Shown piece by piece: positions 9,606 to 17,840 of a DNA stretch of 64,000 nt (position 1 is the first letter of the stretch; every line of letters begins with the position of its first letter). Below the pieces are notes generated by a model. It made no database searches. It was given only the letters and a program-made list of their open reading frames with translations, and was not told the DNA's origin. Source of the stretch: Carboxylicivirga sediminis (GTDB lineage: Bacteria; Bacteroidota; Bacteroidia; Bacteroidales; Marinilabiliaceae); contig NZ_JAGTAR010000022.1 in NCBI RefSeq assembly GCF_018156225.1, forward strand, positions 1-64,000. The letters are read 5' to 3'. The position numbers and the translations under genes are program-made.

Positions 9606-10217
9606 CTAAATCATTGAATAAGCCCTGTCGAACAGTTCATTACTGACGTAATTGCCACCATTCTCAACCCTGGCTATTGAAAGCACCAAAAGGCGAAGTG
9701 TATTCTTGGTAGGTAGAAGCTTAGCTGTTTTGCTAACTTTTAAATCCTTACAAACGGTTTTGATATAAGCTGCCGTATTGTTCTCAAACTTGGGCGCATA
9801 TTCCTCGATAAGAGCCGGAACTGTATTCTTGCCTTTTTCAATGTCATGCTTGAGGTCTTTAATCATGGCACGAACTCCGTAAACAGGAGCTTTAAACATT
9901 TCAAAACGTCTGTCTTTGTTTTGCTCTTTAGGAAGTTTACCATTCCATTTGATGTTGGTGTAAATCAGGTTTCCCGGATTGTTGTTGCGGATGCCCCTGG
10001 GTGCATTGGATAGATAAGTATTGCCACCATTCCAATTTTGAAAATCCGAAGGCAACTCATTCCTATTCGTAGTTAAAATGTTTGAACCACGATGGGGCAA
10101 TAGCCCTTGCTGTCTTTTCTTATTGCGTCTGCGAATAAGTAAAATGGTGGTCACTATCGCCCCTGTGGTTACTAACCCTCCCGAAATAAATAATATCTTC
10201 TTTTGTTTCTTGTCCAT
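9606..10217 (-). CDS. Membrane-anchored P5-type virion peptidoglycan hydrolase
   Basis: 203 residues. A hydrophobic helix at about 9-28 is followed by a basic stop (RRRNKKR), so the C-terminal part should sit on the other side of a membrane. Residues 74-84 are RGIRNNNPGNL, the signature of phage 'structural protein P5'-like lysozyme-fold proteins. The C-terminal region (YGVRAMIKDL, LIEEYAPKFENNTAAYIKTV) fits the same family. In the family such proteins are virion components that cut the cell wall at entry or exit. It lies 22 bp after its upstream neighbour and before the fibre gene. Together with other single-helix proteins nearby it suggests a virion with an internal membrane. Confidence 0.7.
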   Translation of the reverse strand: MDKKQKKILFISGGLVTTGAIVTTILLIRRRNKKRQQGLLPHRGSNILTTNRNELPSDFQNWNGGNTYLSNAPRGIRNNNPGNLIYTNIKWNGKLPKEQNKDRRFEMFKAPVYGVRAMIKDLKHDIEKGKNTVPALIEEYAPKFENNTAAYIKTVCKDLKVSKTAKLLPTKNTLRLLVLSIARVENGGNYVSNELFDRAYSMI

Positions 10218-10232
10218 AGCTGTAATCGTGTT

Positions 10233-10709
10233 TTAGAGAGGGATTCCCCAACTGTCGAACTTGGGTTTTATTTTGGCAATCTCTTTATCGCTTAGTTCAA
10301 AGCGTAACCAACCAATCAAATTGTAGTCCTGACCAAGAAATGCAGCACGAGTTCCCAATAGGTACATCTTCATACCGAAAGCTTTTATCACCAGAAGCAT
10401 ATCATCTTTGGTCTTTAGCTTATCTATGGTGCTGTAAATCGTTTTTTCGTCTGTTCCGAAATCAAGCATTGCACCGTACAGCGTATTAGCATACAAGGCT
10501 GCATCAGATGGGGAAATGGTCAAATTTTCCTTTTGAAGAACCATATCGCTCAATGCAGGAGCAACCCTTGATGAAGTGCCATCAGGATTACGCTTGAACA
10601 ATAGTTTTTTAACGGCATAAATACCTATGCCTACACCTAATATGGGTAAGCCGTATTTAATTCCATTAGCGACTAATGTTGCCTTATTTACTGGTGGTAA
10701 CTTTTGCAC
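10233..10709 (-). CDS. Small membrane protein of the virion-like block
   Basis: 158 residues from a GTG start (no in-frame ATG precedes the membrane helix). A glycine-rich hydrophobic helix lies at about 17-36 and ends in basic residues (KKLLFKR), followed by a soluble helical domain (DMVLQKENLTISPSDAALYA onward). No known family is recognised. The layout (short N-tail, one helix, basic edge, globular domain) repeats that of the downstream P5-type protein and the large protein at 15277. Probably co-transcribed and a membrane-associated virion or assembly component; the function is inferred from position only. Confidence 0.6.
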   Translation of the reverse strand: MQKLPPVNKATLVANGIKYGLPILGVGIGIYAVKKLLFKRNPDGTSSRVAPALSDMVLQKENLTISPSDAALYANTLYGAMLDFGTDEKTIYSTIDKLKTKDDMLLVIKAFGMKMYLLGTRAAFLGQDYNLIGWLRFELSDKEIAKIKPKFDSWGIPL

Positions 10710-10721
10710 GGTACTTGAATT

Positions 10722-10898
10722 TTAGATGTATCTCAATGCGGTCTTTACAATCTTTGGGTTCTTGGCTACTTTGGAGAGCAGCTTAATAATATCCTCCTGT
10801 TCAACCTTGTTTACCGCATTTTGTATCAGGTTTCCCATTTGCTGAACCGTCTCCGGTGCTTCAGCTTCAATCGTGATTCCTACTTTAAATTTTCGCAT
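10722..10898 (-). CDS. Small hypothetical protein
   Basis: 58 residues from the ATG at 10898 (MRKFKVGITIEAEAPE). A longer frame begins at 10931 but overlaps the upstream gene's end, so the internal start, just clear of that stop at 10918, is preferred. The sequence has a short beta-like start followed by amphipathic helices and a basic end. No family is recognised. It is tightly packed in the virion-like block. Confidence 0.5.
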   Translation of the reverse strand: MRKFKVGITIEAEAPETVQQMGNLIQNAVNKVEQEDIIKLLSKVAKNPKIVKTALRYI

Positions 10899-10917
10899 AA
10901 TCGTTTGTTTTAAATGT

Positions 10918-12006
10918 TTATTCTTCGCCATCCGTTTGCTCTATTCCTTGTAAAGTTTGGTTCAAGAATGCGAGAGTTTTATTGATGAGTTCCGCTTTGT
11001 CAAGGCATAGTCCAACAATGTTGGCAATCTTGGCCACATCTTGCAGTTCCCATGTCATTAGGGCATCAGAAAGGTTCTTGATAATCTCTGCTTTCTTCTT
11101 GTCTTCTGGAGAACTTGCCGAACCCATATCGGTAATCTCAACATTGGTATCTGGAATTGGAGCCGATTCTTCAGGGCTGTCATCGACCATACCCAAAGCA
11201 CCTTTTAGTTCCTCTGCTGTAAGTCCTAATAACTCTGCTGTTTTCGGACTGTTGGTAAGTATGCGTGAACCGATGCCTACCAATGCCCCTGTGGCTACTC
11301 TCTTCATTACCTCGTTGGGAGCATACCCGGCAAGACGGTTTTCTAGGTCAGTCTTCTCTGATTTTAATTCCCTATTCTCACTTTGGTAGCGGTCTTTCTC
11401 AGCTCGTAGTTCCGCATTTTCATTGCGTAATCGCTCAAACTTCTCTTCCAAAGTATTGTAGCGTGTCTCGAACTTAAAATCATCCAATTGCTTTTGGTAA
11501 CTGATTCGTTCAACCTCCTTGTTGTTACCCGACAAGGCATTGAACACGCCAAACAAACCTTCCAATTTGTTTTTTGCCTGTTCGTTTTCACCTGAGAACA
11601 ACCCCAATAGCGTATCCAATTCTCCTAAACCATTGGTATTATTCTGAATCTGCTGCTGTTTAACTTCTTGTTGAATAATGGTTTGAAGTTCTGCTCTCTC
11701 AATAGGTTCTTTTGGTGGATTGAGAAGTTTGCTCACATTGATGGTATAGCTGTTCAGGCTTCTTGCATTGGGGCTTTTACCGCCAAACACATCAACCCTG
11801 AGTGTACCATGTGATTGTTTTGCTTTTTCAATGGCACTTTCAATATCACGGTTGAACTTTTCAGTTCCGGCAGTTCTCGAAGTGAGTGCCGTTTCATCAA
11901 CTCCTGTTACCAGGTATATTTCGTATGCGTAAGGGTACTTTTGTTCATCCTCTGAACGTTTTATAAACTCGTATATGCTTTGTATTTGCTCTCTGTAATC
12001 TAGCAT
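10918..12006 (-). CDS. Coiled-coil protein with GLGEL motif
   Basis: 362 residues. An N-terminal alpha/beta domain (1-100) contains a YAYEIYLVTG strand. Residues 125-130 are NGLGEL, one of several GELG-type motifs in this block. A long heptad-rich coiled coil (about 165-225, many Glu/Arg/Asn) is followed by a glycine/alanine-rich hydrophobic stretch (VATGALVGIGSRIL) and an acidic linker. No enzyme motif is visible. It could be a scaffolding, tape-like or membrane-linking structural protein. The next gene upstream ends 7 bp before this start. Confidence 0.55.
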   Translation of the reverse strand: MLDYREQIQSIYEFIKRSEDEQKYPYAYEIYLVTGVDETALTSRTAGTEKFNRDIESAIEKAKQSHGTLRVDVFGGKSPNARSLNSYTINVSKLLNPPKEPIERAELQTIIQQEVKQQQIQNNTNGLGELDTLLGLFSGENEQAKNKLEGLFGVFNALSGNNKEVERISYQKQLDDFKFETRYNTLEEKFERLRNENAELRAEKDRYQSENRELKSEKTDLENRLAGYAPNEVMKRVATGALVGIGSRILTNSPKTAELLGLTAEELKGALGMVDDSPEESAPIPDTNVEITDMGSASSPEDKKKAEIIKNLSDALMTWELQDVAKIANIVGLCLDKAELINKTLAFLNQTLQGIEQTDGEE

Positions 12007-12013
12007 GGCTGTA

Positions 12014-12364
12014 TTAATTTCGGTGGGGAATAATCTTTACAAACTCCAATCGGTAAGGCTTGAAGCTTTCCGCCTGGGTTTTGATGTCTATGTAATCGGT
12101 GAATACCTGGTAGCGGTACTCATCCATAAAGTCATATTCTTCGGGTGTAGCAGTAAACACGTTATCGCTACTAATCATTTCCAATTCATCTATGGAACCG
12201 GGAAGACCTTTAGTGTTTAGAATCCACATGTCGTTTTTCAGGTCCAGGGACATATCAGAACTTGTAACTCGAATCACAGTCGGTTTCAACTGGTAACTGT
12301 CAATGGTTCGTAGTCCTGCAATGCGGTCTTTGGCAATGGTATGTAATAACTCACTCGTGTTCAT
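12014..12364 (-). CDS. Hypothetical protein of the virion-like block
   Basis: 116 residues, no membrane helix and no known motif. It has a short helical start, then alternating hydrophobic strands (TVIRVTSSD, NDMWILNTKG, PYRLEFVKII), which suggests a small beta-rich or alpha/beta fold. It overlaps the end of the upstream gene by 14 bp and lies 7 bp before the coiled-coil gene, consistent with coupled translation. Function unknown. Confidence 0.5.
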   Translation of the reverse strand: MNTSELLHTIAKDRIAGLRTIDSYQLKPTVIRVTSSDMSLDLKNDMWILNTKGLPGSIDELEMISSDNVFTATPEEYDFMDEYRYQVFTDYIDIKTQAESFKPYRLEFVKIIPHRN

Positions 12365-13187
12365 TGGTCACTTCCTCCGGATTTGTGTTCGACAATTGCA
12401 GTTCTTTTTTGGATGGAGCTTCGTACTCAATGTAAATCCTGATGGTCAGGATATTTTCCTCGCTGTTCTTGTTGCTCTTGAATACCGTGTAGATGTTGCT
12501 GTTCACCTCCAAAGGCTCATGGAAAGGGATAATCTCTTTGCTGAGATACTTGATGTTTCTGTTTGCCGTAACCATGTAGTCACGAAGCAAGAAGCTGTTA
12601 CCGTTTACCAATAAACTGATGTTGCCACACTCGTATGATTCAGGCTGCTTGTAAGCTTTAATGGTTCTTTTGAATAGTTCATCCTTGTGCTGATAGGTAA
12701 ATACCAATGTTTGTTGGGCGATAAAATCAGAGAACTCAAGGTTGGTCATTCCCTGACCTCTAACAAACAGATTGGATTCGTTATAAACGAAATCAACGAA
12801 CTGCTCATTGAATACATGAGCAATATGGTCGCTCAATTCCTGTTGCTCATCTTTATCCAGGCACGAATAAACAATACCATTGGTTAGTACCTTGATAATT
12901 TCAGGTAAAATGTCCCTTTCAAAGAATGCACGACTATCATGTTCATCTGCTCTTGTGCGTAAATAGGAGTAGAATAAGTCTGTAATCTGCTCATCGTTTA
13001 ACAGGTCAGTAATCAATGCTTGTGGGAAAGCAAGGCTCTCCACTACATCAATCAACTCTGTTTGCTTTTTAACGGTGGCGATAACAGCAAGACCAGTTAT
13101 CAACTTGCAGGAAGCAGGGAGCAAATCCTGTGCGTTGATATGGCTATTGTCCTCGGACTTATGCGTAATAACAAAATATCGTTTCAT
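12351..13187 (-). CDS. Candidate virion protein with beta-rich C-terminus
   Basis: 278 residues. The first ~170 are helical with acidic patches. The last ~100 are beta-rich: NISLLVNGNSFLLRDY, then KYLSKEIIPFHEPL, SNIYTVFKS, and a final strand LTIRIYIEYEA. This order of strands, with an 'IIP' loop in the middle and a long final strand, resembles the C-terminal halves of the proteins at 13206 and 13673, so all three may share a jelly-roll-like fold. That is a visual comparison, not a search result. It lies 18 bp after its upstream neighbour. Confidence 0.5.
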   Translation of the reverse strand: MKRYFVITHKSEDNSHINAQDLLPASCKLITGLAVIATVKKQTELIDVVESLAFPQALITDLLNDEQITDLFYSYLRTRADEHDSRAFFERDILPEIIKVLTNGIVYSCLDKDEQQELSDHIAHVFNEQFVDFVYNESNLFVRGQGMTNLEFSDFIAQQTLVFTYQHKDELFKRTIKAYKQPESYECGNISLLVNGNSFLLRDYMVTANRNIKYLSKEIIPFHEPLEVNSNIYTVFKSNKNSEENILTIRIYIEYEAPSKKELQLSNTNPEEVTNEHE

Positions 13188-13205
13188 ATCGGGAGTATTG
13201 GGGAA

Positions 13206-13592
13206 TTATGAATTATCCACTTCGGCAAGCAGATACACACGCACATGGTAACTATCATTAACAGCCAGGTTCTCGCTATCATCCTTATAGATAATTCTGA
13301 TAGGGCTGTTTTTGGCTTTTTCATTCACAGGGAAAGTCACGTCTTTGATACTCATATCATCATTGTGATGAAGAAGAGCTACCTCGGTATCATCGGGGAT
13401 GATTTCAGTATCATCAATCCATGCTCGAAGTGTTGAACCCGGTAGGGCTTGTTGATTAGACAGGCGGAGGAACATACCCTTAATGCGGTCATGCTCTGTT
13501 TTGGTATTGCCGTTAAACTCGAAGGTTTCTCCTTTTTTAACCTCGAATTTTACAACCTGTAGTTTCTTTATTTTATTGTCTTGTACTTCCAT
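13206..13592 (-). CDS. Small beta-rich candidate capsid or minor capsid protein
   Basis: 128 residues and almost entirely predicted beta: VVKFEVKKGETFEF, RIKGMFLRLS, STLRAWIDDTEIIPDDTEV, SPIRIIYKDDS and YHVRVYLLAEV. Length and strand number fit a single jelly roll, and 'IDDTEIIPDD' resembles the loop seen after a strand in such folds. Possibly a capsid, penton or minor jelly-roll component of a non-tailed virion. No sequence family is recognised, so this rests on strand pattern and position between two other beta-rich proteins. Confidence 0.5.
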   Translation of the reverse strand: MEVQDNKIKKLQVVKFEVKKGETFEFNGNTKTEHDRIKGMFLRLSNQQALPGSTLRAWIDDTEIIPDDTEVALLHHNDDMSIKDVTFPVNEKAKNSPIRIIYKDDSENLAVNDSYHVRVYLLAEVDNS

Positions 13593-13672
13593 TGGTATAA
13601 GTGATTAAGAAAAAAGGGACGGAAGCAAGTATTGCGACCGCCCCTTCTAACGATTATGGCATACCCAAAAAA

Positions 13673-14518
13673 CTAGGCTTTCTCAGTGATTGTACCCAAT
13701 AAGGTTATTTTAACAGCTGGGTTGAAAACCTTGTCGCTGTTGTTGATAGCCTTTGGCATGTTCAGCTTTGGCGTGATGTCCATTGATGGCTTTAACCACT
13801 TTGGATTAGCCAATTTGTACTGGAACTTACGCTTGGTTGTATCGGTATCATCGAATACCGCACATGAGATTTCAGGAAGAATCACCTTGGTTCCCAAAGT
13901 CATCTCAAATGTTCCGTTAAGGATTTGTGCAGGAAGCGCAAACTGACCGAATGCAAAATCTGCAGGGTCATTATCTTCTTCCGATGCACCGTGAGCGTAC
14001 TCAAGAACAATGTCAGTTAGTAAGAAATATTTTCCTGAATCCAACTGTGCACGGTTCAGGTTAGTACGACCAGCCTTCTTATCATCCGATGCTTCCATCA
14101 AATCAATATCGGACTTGTCCTTAACTGACTTAATGGTATAGATTGCCGTATCAACGGTCTGCATACGTGCATCTTTCAATGCCTTTTGAATCTCTGCCGG
14201 AAGCTGCTGTCTACGTAATTCAAACTGACCTTTTGAAGTCAGTTGAGTTGTCAAACCTGTTTTTACAGCGGTACTTCTGCGACCTGCATTGTACGACCTG
14301 CGAACAGCACGTTTGCGGTAACTACGTCTGCGACCTCTACGGCTTCTGCGTCTTCTTCTACGTCTCGAACGTCCGAGTTCACCGATGCCTTCCGTGGCAT
14401 CATCCTGGTCGTCTTCTTTGTCCAGGGAATCTTCTTCCTTATCGAGAATCGCTTCTTCTAAACCCTCTATATCCTCCATTGAGGGGTACAAATCATTTTG
14501 CTCATTAATCTCTGCCAT
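13673..14518 (-). CDS. Acidic-propeptide/Arg-rich protein, candidate major capsid or core protein
   Basis: 281 residues in three parts. Residues 1-43 are very acidic (DKEEDSLDKEDDQDD). GIGELG (44-49) follows, then a strikingly arginine-rich tract at 50-81. Residues about 90-281 are beta-rich, with strands such as KYFLLTDIVLEYAH, GTFEMTLGTKVILPE and PAVKITLLGTI. The arrangement looks like a precursor in which an acidic segment neutralises a nucleic-acid-binding arm until it is removed at GELG. A capsid protein with an internal basic arm fits best; a nucleoprotein is the alternative. It is flanked by intergenic gaps of about 80 bp on its downstream side and 65 bp on its upstream side, longer than most gaps in the block. 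Confidence 0.55.
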   Translation of the reverse strand: MAEINEQNDLYPSMEDIEGLEEAILDKEEDSLDKEDDQDDATEGIGELGRSRRRRRRRSRRGRRRSYRKRAVRRSYNAGRRSTAVKTGLTTQLTSKGQFELRRQQLPAEIQKALKDARMQTVDTAIYTIKSVKDKSDIDLMEASDDKKAGRTNLNRAQLDSGKYFLLTDIVLEYAHGASEEDNDPADFAFGQFALPAQILNGTFEMTLGTKVILPEISCAVFDDTDTTKRKFQYKLANPKWLKPSMDITPKLNMPKAINNSDKVFNPAVKITLLGTITEKA

Positions 14519-14583
14519 GATAATTTGTTTTTGTGGCTCAATAGCCTGTTATAAATTGAATTGATTACTTAGTTGTGAATGAA

Positions 14584-15243
14584 TCAGGATGCCATCATAT
14601 CGCCCGAAAAGATGTCATAGTCCATGCTGTCGGGGTCGATGTCTTTAATCTTGCCGATTTGAGGTTCTTCATCCTCCGGATAGTCTGTTTTGCCGATAGG
14701 TTCATCGCTCATTGCATAATCGGCTGCTGCACTTCCCACAGGGTCGTCACTCATGGAGTAATCTGCTGCTGCACCTGAAACAGAAGCTTCTATTTCACGC
14801 TCGATGTCGATATCCGCTGCCGGAAGAGCTTGTGTGATTGGATTCAAGGCTTGTAAACCATCAACTTCATCGTAGTCTTCGTCTCCAATGATGCCCTCTA
14901 ATCCTTGTAGGATGGTTTTACCTGTTGCTTTCTTGATAATGGATTCTACACCAGCTCCTGCTGCTCCAACAAGCCCAAGCTTGATGTATTCATTTTTGGT
15001 AAATTGAGTACCTACCAAACTGCCCATTGTAACCGCTGCCGGAACGATGTAGCTTTTCATGTCATTGCCTAGAAGACCACTTACAGCCTGACTTTTCTCT
15101 AACTTCTTTAAAGCGTACTTTCCAACTGCAAACCCTGCTACGGCAGCAATGGGCTTGCCTATGTTGTTGGTGGCTTTCATAAAGTCAATTTTTGTCCCGG
15201 CGGATGTTCTCCTGGGGCTTGACGTTGTTTTCTTAACTGCCAT
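14584..15243 (-). CDS. Gly/Ala-rich membrane-associated protein with acidic tail
   Basis: 219 residues. A basic N-terminus (VKKTTSSPRR) is followed by three Gly/Ala-rich hydrophobic stretches (IAAVAGFAVGKYAL, YIVPAAVTMGSLVG, LGLVGAAGAGVESI), then an acidic tail from about residue 125 with two near-repeats of ADYxMSDxPxG. A short GLEGIIGDED segment marks the transition. This basic-hydrophobic-acidic layout resembles small membrane-linked virion proteins. No family is recognised. It is the second gene of the block, 33 bp after the large multidomain gene. Confidence 0.5.
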   Translation of the reverse strand: MAVKKTTSSPRRTSAGTKIDFMKATNNIGKPIAAVAGFAVGKYALKKLEKSQAVSGLLGNDMKSYIVPAAVTMGSLVGTQFTKNEYIKLGLVGAAGAGVESIIKKATGKTILQGLEGIIGDEDYDEVDGLQALNPITQALPAADIDIEREIEASVSGAAADYSMSDDPVGSAAADYAMSDEPIGKTDYPEDEEPQIGKIKDIDPDSMDYDIFSGDMMAS

Positions 15244-15276
15244 GTTCTTAATTTTTAATAATTGTTTATCTATTGA

Positions 15277-17832
15277 TTATTGAAGCTCAATGCTTCCTAA
15301 TGCCTTTTTTGAGAAGGATTTCTTTGACTGTGTGTTTTGCTTCGGTTTGTCATCATCTTTCTTGCGAAATGCGAAGTATGCACCTGTACCAATCAATGCC
15401 ACTACGCCAATACCGATACCTATTTTTGCTCCCTTACTCATGCCTTTTTTTGTTGGAGCAACTGTTTGTGTAATCATTGGAGCCAGCGATGTAGTTTGAG
15501 GGCTGTAGTTGCCCGACTTCATTATTGGTTGGGGGGTATAACTGCTGGTCTGCGGAGCTACATAATGACTTGCTTCCTGAACCTGAGTATCTGAATTTGA
15601 TGGCACATACTGTGATACCGTATTTTTGACTTTTTTAGCCTTAGAAAACTTGCTCTTGATTTTTGTGAAGATGTTTTTTACAGGTTTTAGCCAACTTTTA
15701 ATTTTTGCCAATACACCTGTAGCTGCACCTACCGATGCTGCGGTAGCCACTGCACCCATTTGTCCTAATTCGCCAAGTTCTCCGATGGCTTCCAATCCTT
15801 GCAAATCAGCCAATAAACCATCTACGCCCTTCAATGAGAAGTCTCGGCTCTTTTGTTTTGCTCCTTTTAAGATTGCTTTTCTCAGGTTCTTTTCCCTGCC
15901 TTGCAATCCTTTAAATAGCTTACGTACACGTCTGTGGCGTTTCTTTAAGTCCTTTAGTTTTTTAGCATCGATGTTGTATTTGGATGCCAATTGGTCAGGT
16001 AGATAAGCGTATTGAAGTTTCTTGGCAATGCCGAACATATTCAATCGCAAAGCTGCCAATAAGCCATTACGGATAGCAATGGAAAGTGGATTAAAACGAA
16101 CGATGGCTTTAGCTACTTTCTTGGCGACTTTGCCAACTTTTTTAGCAGCCTTCTTAATGCCCTTACCAATCTTTCTGCCGATTCGCTTTAGTGATTTAAA
16201 AAATCCACCTAAACCTCTGTCTCCGTTTAATCCATCTATGGATTCATCTAAATCATCTAATTCTGCTAATCCTTCAATGGCATCTATATCGTACTTTATC
16301 AGTCCTTTTTGTGCAAGTCTGGCTTCAATACTTTCCAGTTTCGCCAGTACTTTATCTCGCTGTGGTGTATTCCAAAATTTGATAGCCTGGTCCAACATGG
16401 AAATAAATTGGTCAGGGTTTTGGATATGCGCCATTTTATCCTTGTTCTCCTTATTCTTTAAAAGGAAATTTCGGGTGCGGACTAAATAGCGGTAAGTGGC
16501 ATCGTCTGCATCACCCAATCCGTTAATGGCATCGTCAAAGTCAACGCCAGATACTATAGCGATAAGTTCTTCATGGTCGGCTTTTGCTTGATGACCTCCA
16601 GCCAAATCAATACCTGATAGAATTGAAATTGGTAAGCCTAAAGAACTTGAACCTGTTAAACCATCAATGCCTTTAAGTCCAGCCATCTGAACAGGTGACA
16701 TATCAAAGTTGGATTGCTCAAAGCTGTATGGCTTCTGATAATCGAATTTTGATAGTACCGGGTCAATGACTATCTCATCTTCCGAATCACCCAAAGCAGG
16801 AACAATAACATAGATATGCTGAAAGTTCTTTTTACCGTCATACTTGGTAATGCGGAGCTTGAACGGAATACCAAGGTTCTTTAAAAGAGAACCTACAAAA
16901 ATGCTGTAATCATCACAGTCAATCCCTGCTGATTTTATGCCTTTTTGTTTAAACCTCATTTGTCCGTCCAACCATGAACGTGCGGGAGTACGAAGCTGCT
17001 CTGTACCGTCTTCGTCTTTATGATATTGGAGATACTTGTATGAAAAATCAAAGATGTTCTTACAGGATGCTTTCATGTTATCACCTTGCAACATGGAGGC
17101 TAGTTCCTCTACTTCACGGAAGTGTTCGGCTATAATTTCAATACAACTTTCAACGGTTTCCAGGACATTGCCGTTCTTTACAAATACATCTGTTCCGGAT
17201 GCTTTTTTTATCAGGTGGTTGAACTTACGACCGTCCTGTGTATTACGTGGGCCAGACACGATGCCTAATTCGCCCAATGCTAATCCGTTCATATTTTGCC
17301 TCATTGTGGTATTATTTTCAATGGTATTCAGCGAACCCAACCTAGCGGTATGGCTTTCGTCTGTTAAATTTTGCGTGGTAGTAATGGTTTCGCCATTAAT
17401 GCTTAGCGAAAGGGTAAAGCTCATGTCTGCTTTAAGCTGTGCGGTGTTTTGAAGCAATGCTGTGGATAAACCTTTTCCTACAAGGTTCAGGTATGGCACT
17501 TGAAACAGGATTTCAGGCTCTTGTGTAGAACCTGCTCCAACAGTAAGACCTTTGATGTCGGGGGTAGAATAAGCAATTGCCGAACCTTTATAGTTTGCCA
17601 CTACCTGGTTAACGGCTAATGTGATGGGTGCTTTTGTGGGATTGTAGCAGCGAAGCTTTACAGCAAATTGAACTTCCTGTAAGTTCATCTTGTGGATGCG
17701 GAATCCCAAAAGGGCAAAGTTCATTTTTGCCCCGGCTAGAAGCTTTTTGCCCTTTTTAATGAGGTAGAAACCTCCACCAACGGCTGCAACTGCTGCTAAT
17801 GTGCCTAGTATTTTCTTTGTGCTTGCTTCCAT
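15277..17832 (-). CDS. Multidomain protein: LEA14-like, transglutaminase-fold peptidase, basic amphipathic segment
   Basis: 851 residues from the ATG at 17832; an in-frame ATG at 17847 is possible but lies inside a TATGTTTG promoter-like element. It has an N-terminal membrane helix (about 9-26), a LEA14/WHy-like beta domain (30-165) and GLALGELG (184-190). A transglutaminase-like cysteine peptidase domain follows, with C306 (AGIDCDDYSI), H339 (NFQHIYVIV) and D357 (IVIDPVL) as the expected triad. Then come an acidic stretch, a very basic amphipathic region (FFKSLKRIGRKIGKGIKKA), a conserved-looking RNGLLAALRLNMFGIAKKL, another IGELGELG and a C-terminal membrane helix. It is the first gene of the block. 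It may be a structural polyprotein or maturation peptidase; the role is inference. Confidence 0.65.
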   Translation of the reverse strand: MEASTKKILGTLAAVAAVGGGFYLIKKGKKLLAGAKMNFALLGFRIHKMNLQEVQFAVKLRCYNPTKAPITLAVNQVVANYKGSAIAYSTPDIKGLTVGAGSTQEPEILFQVPYLNLVGKGLSTALLQNTAQLKADMSFTLSLSINGETITTTQNLTDESHTARLGSLNTIENNTTMRQNMNGLALGELGIVSGPRNTQDGRKFNHLIKKASGTDVFVKNGNVLETVESCIEIIAEHFREVEELASMLQGDNMKASCKNIFDFSYKYLQYHKDEDGTEQLRTPARSWLDGQMRFKQKGIKSAGIDCDDYSIFVGSLLKNLGIPFKLRITKYDGKKNFQHIYVIVPALGDSEDEIVIDPVLSKFDYQKPYSFEQSNFDMSPVQMAGLKGIDGLTGSSSLGLPISILSGIDLAGGHQAKADHEELIAIVSGVDFDDAINGLGDADDATYRYLVRTRNFLLKNKENKDKMAHIQNPDQFISMLDQAIKFWNTPQRDKVLAKLESIEARLAQKGLIKYDIDAIEGLAELDDLDESIDGLNGDRGLGGFFKSLKRIGRKIGKGIKKAAKKVGKVAKKVAKAIVRFNPLSIAIRNGLLAALRLNMFGIAKKLQYAYLPDQLASKYNIDAKKLKDLKKRHRRVRKLFKGLQGREKNLRKAILKGAKQKSRDFSLKGVDGLLADLQGLEAIGELGELGQMGAVATAASVGAATGVLAKIKSWLKPVKNIFTKIKSKFSKAKKVKNTVSQYVPSNSDTQVQEASHYVAPQTSSYTPQPIMKSGNYSPQTTSLAPMITQTVAPTKKGMSKGAKIGIGIGVVALIGTGAYFAFRKKDDDKPKQNTQSKKSFSKKALGSIELQ

Positions 17833-17840
17833 AATGGAAA

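Noticed and set aside
11364-11591. 75-residue frame inside the coiled-coil gene
   Set aside because: Same strand, different frame, inside a convincing gene; a shadow frame.
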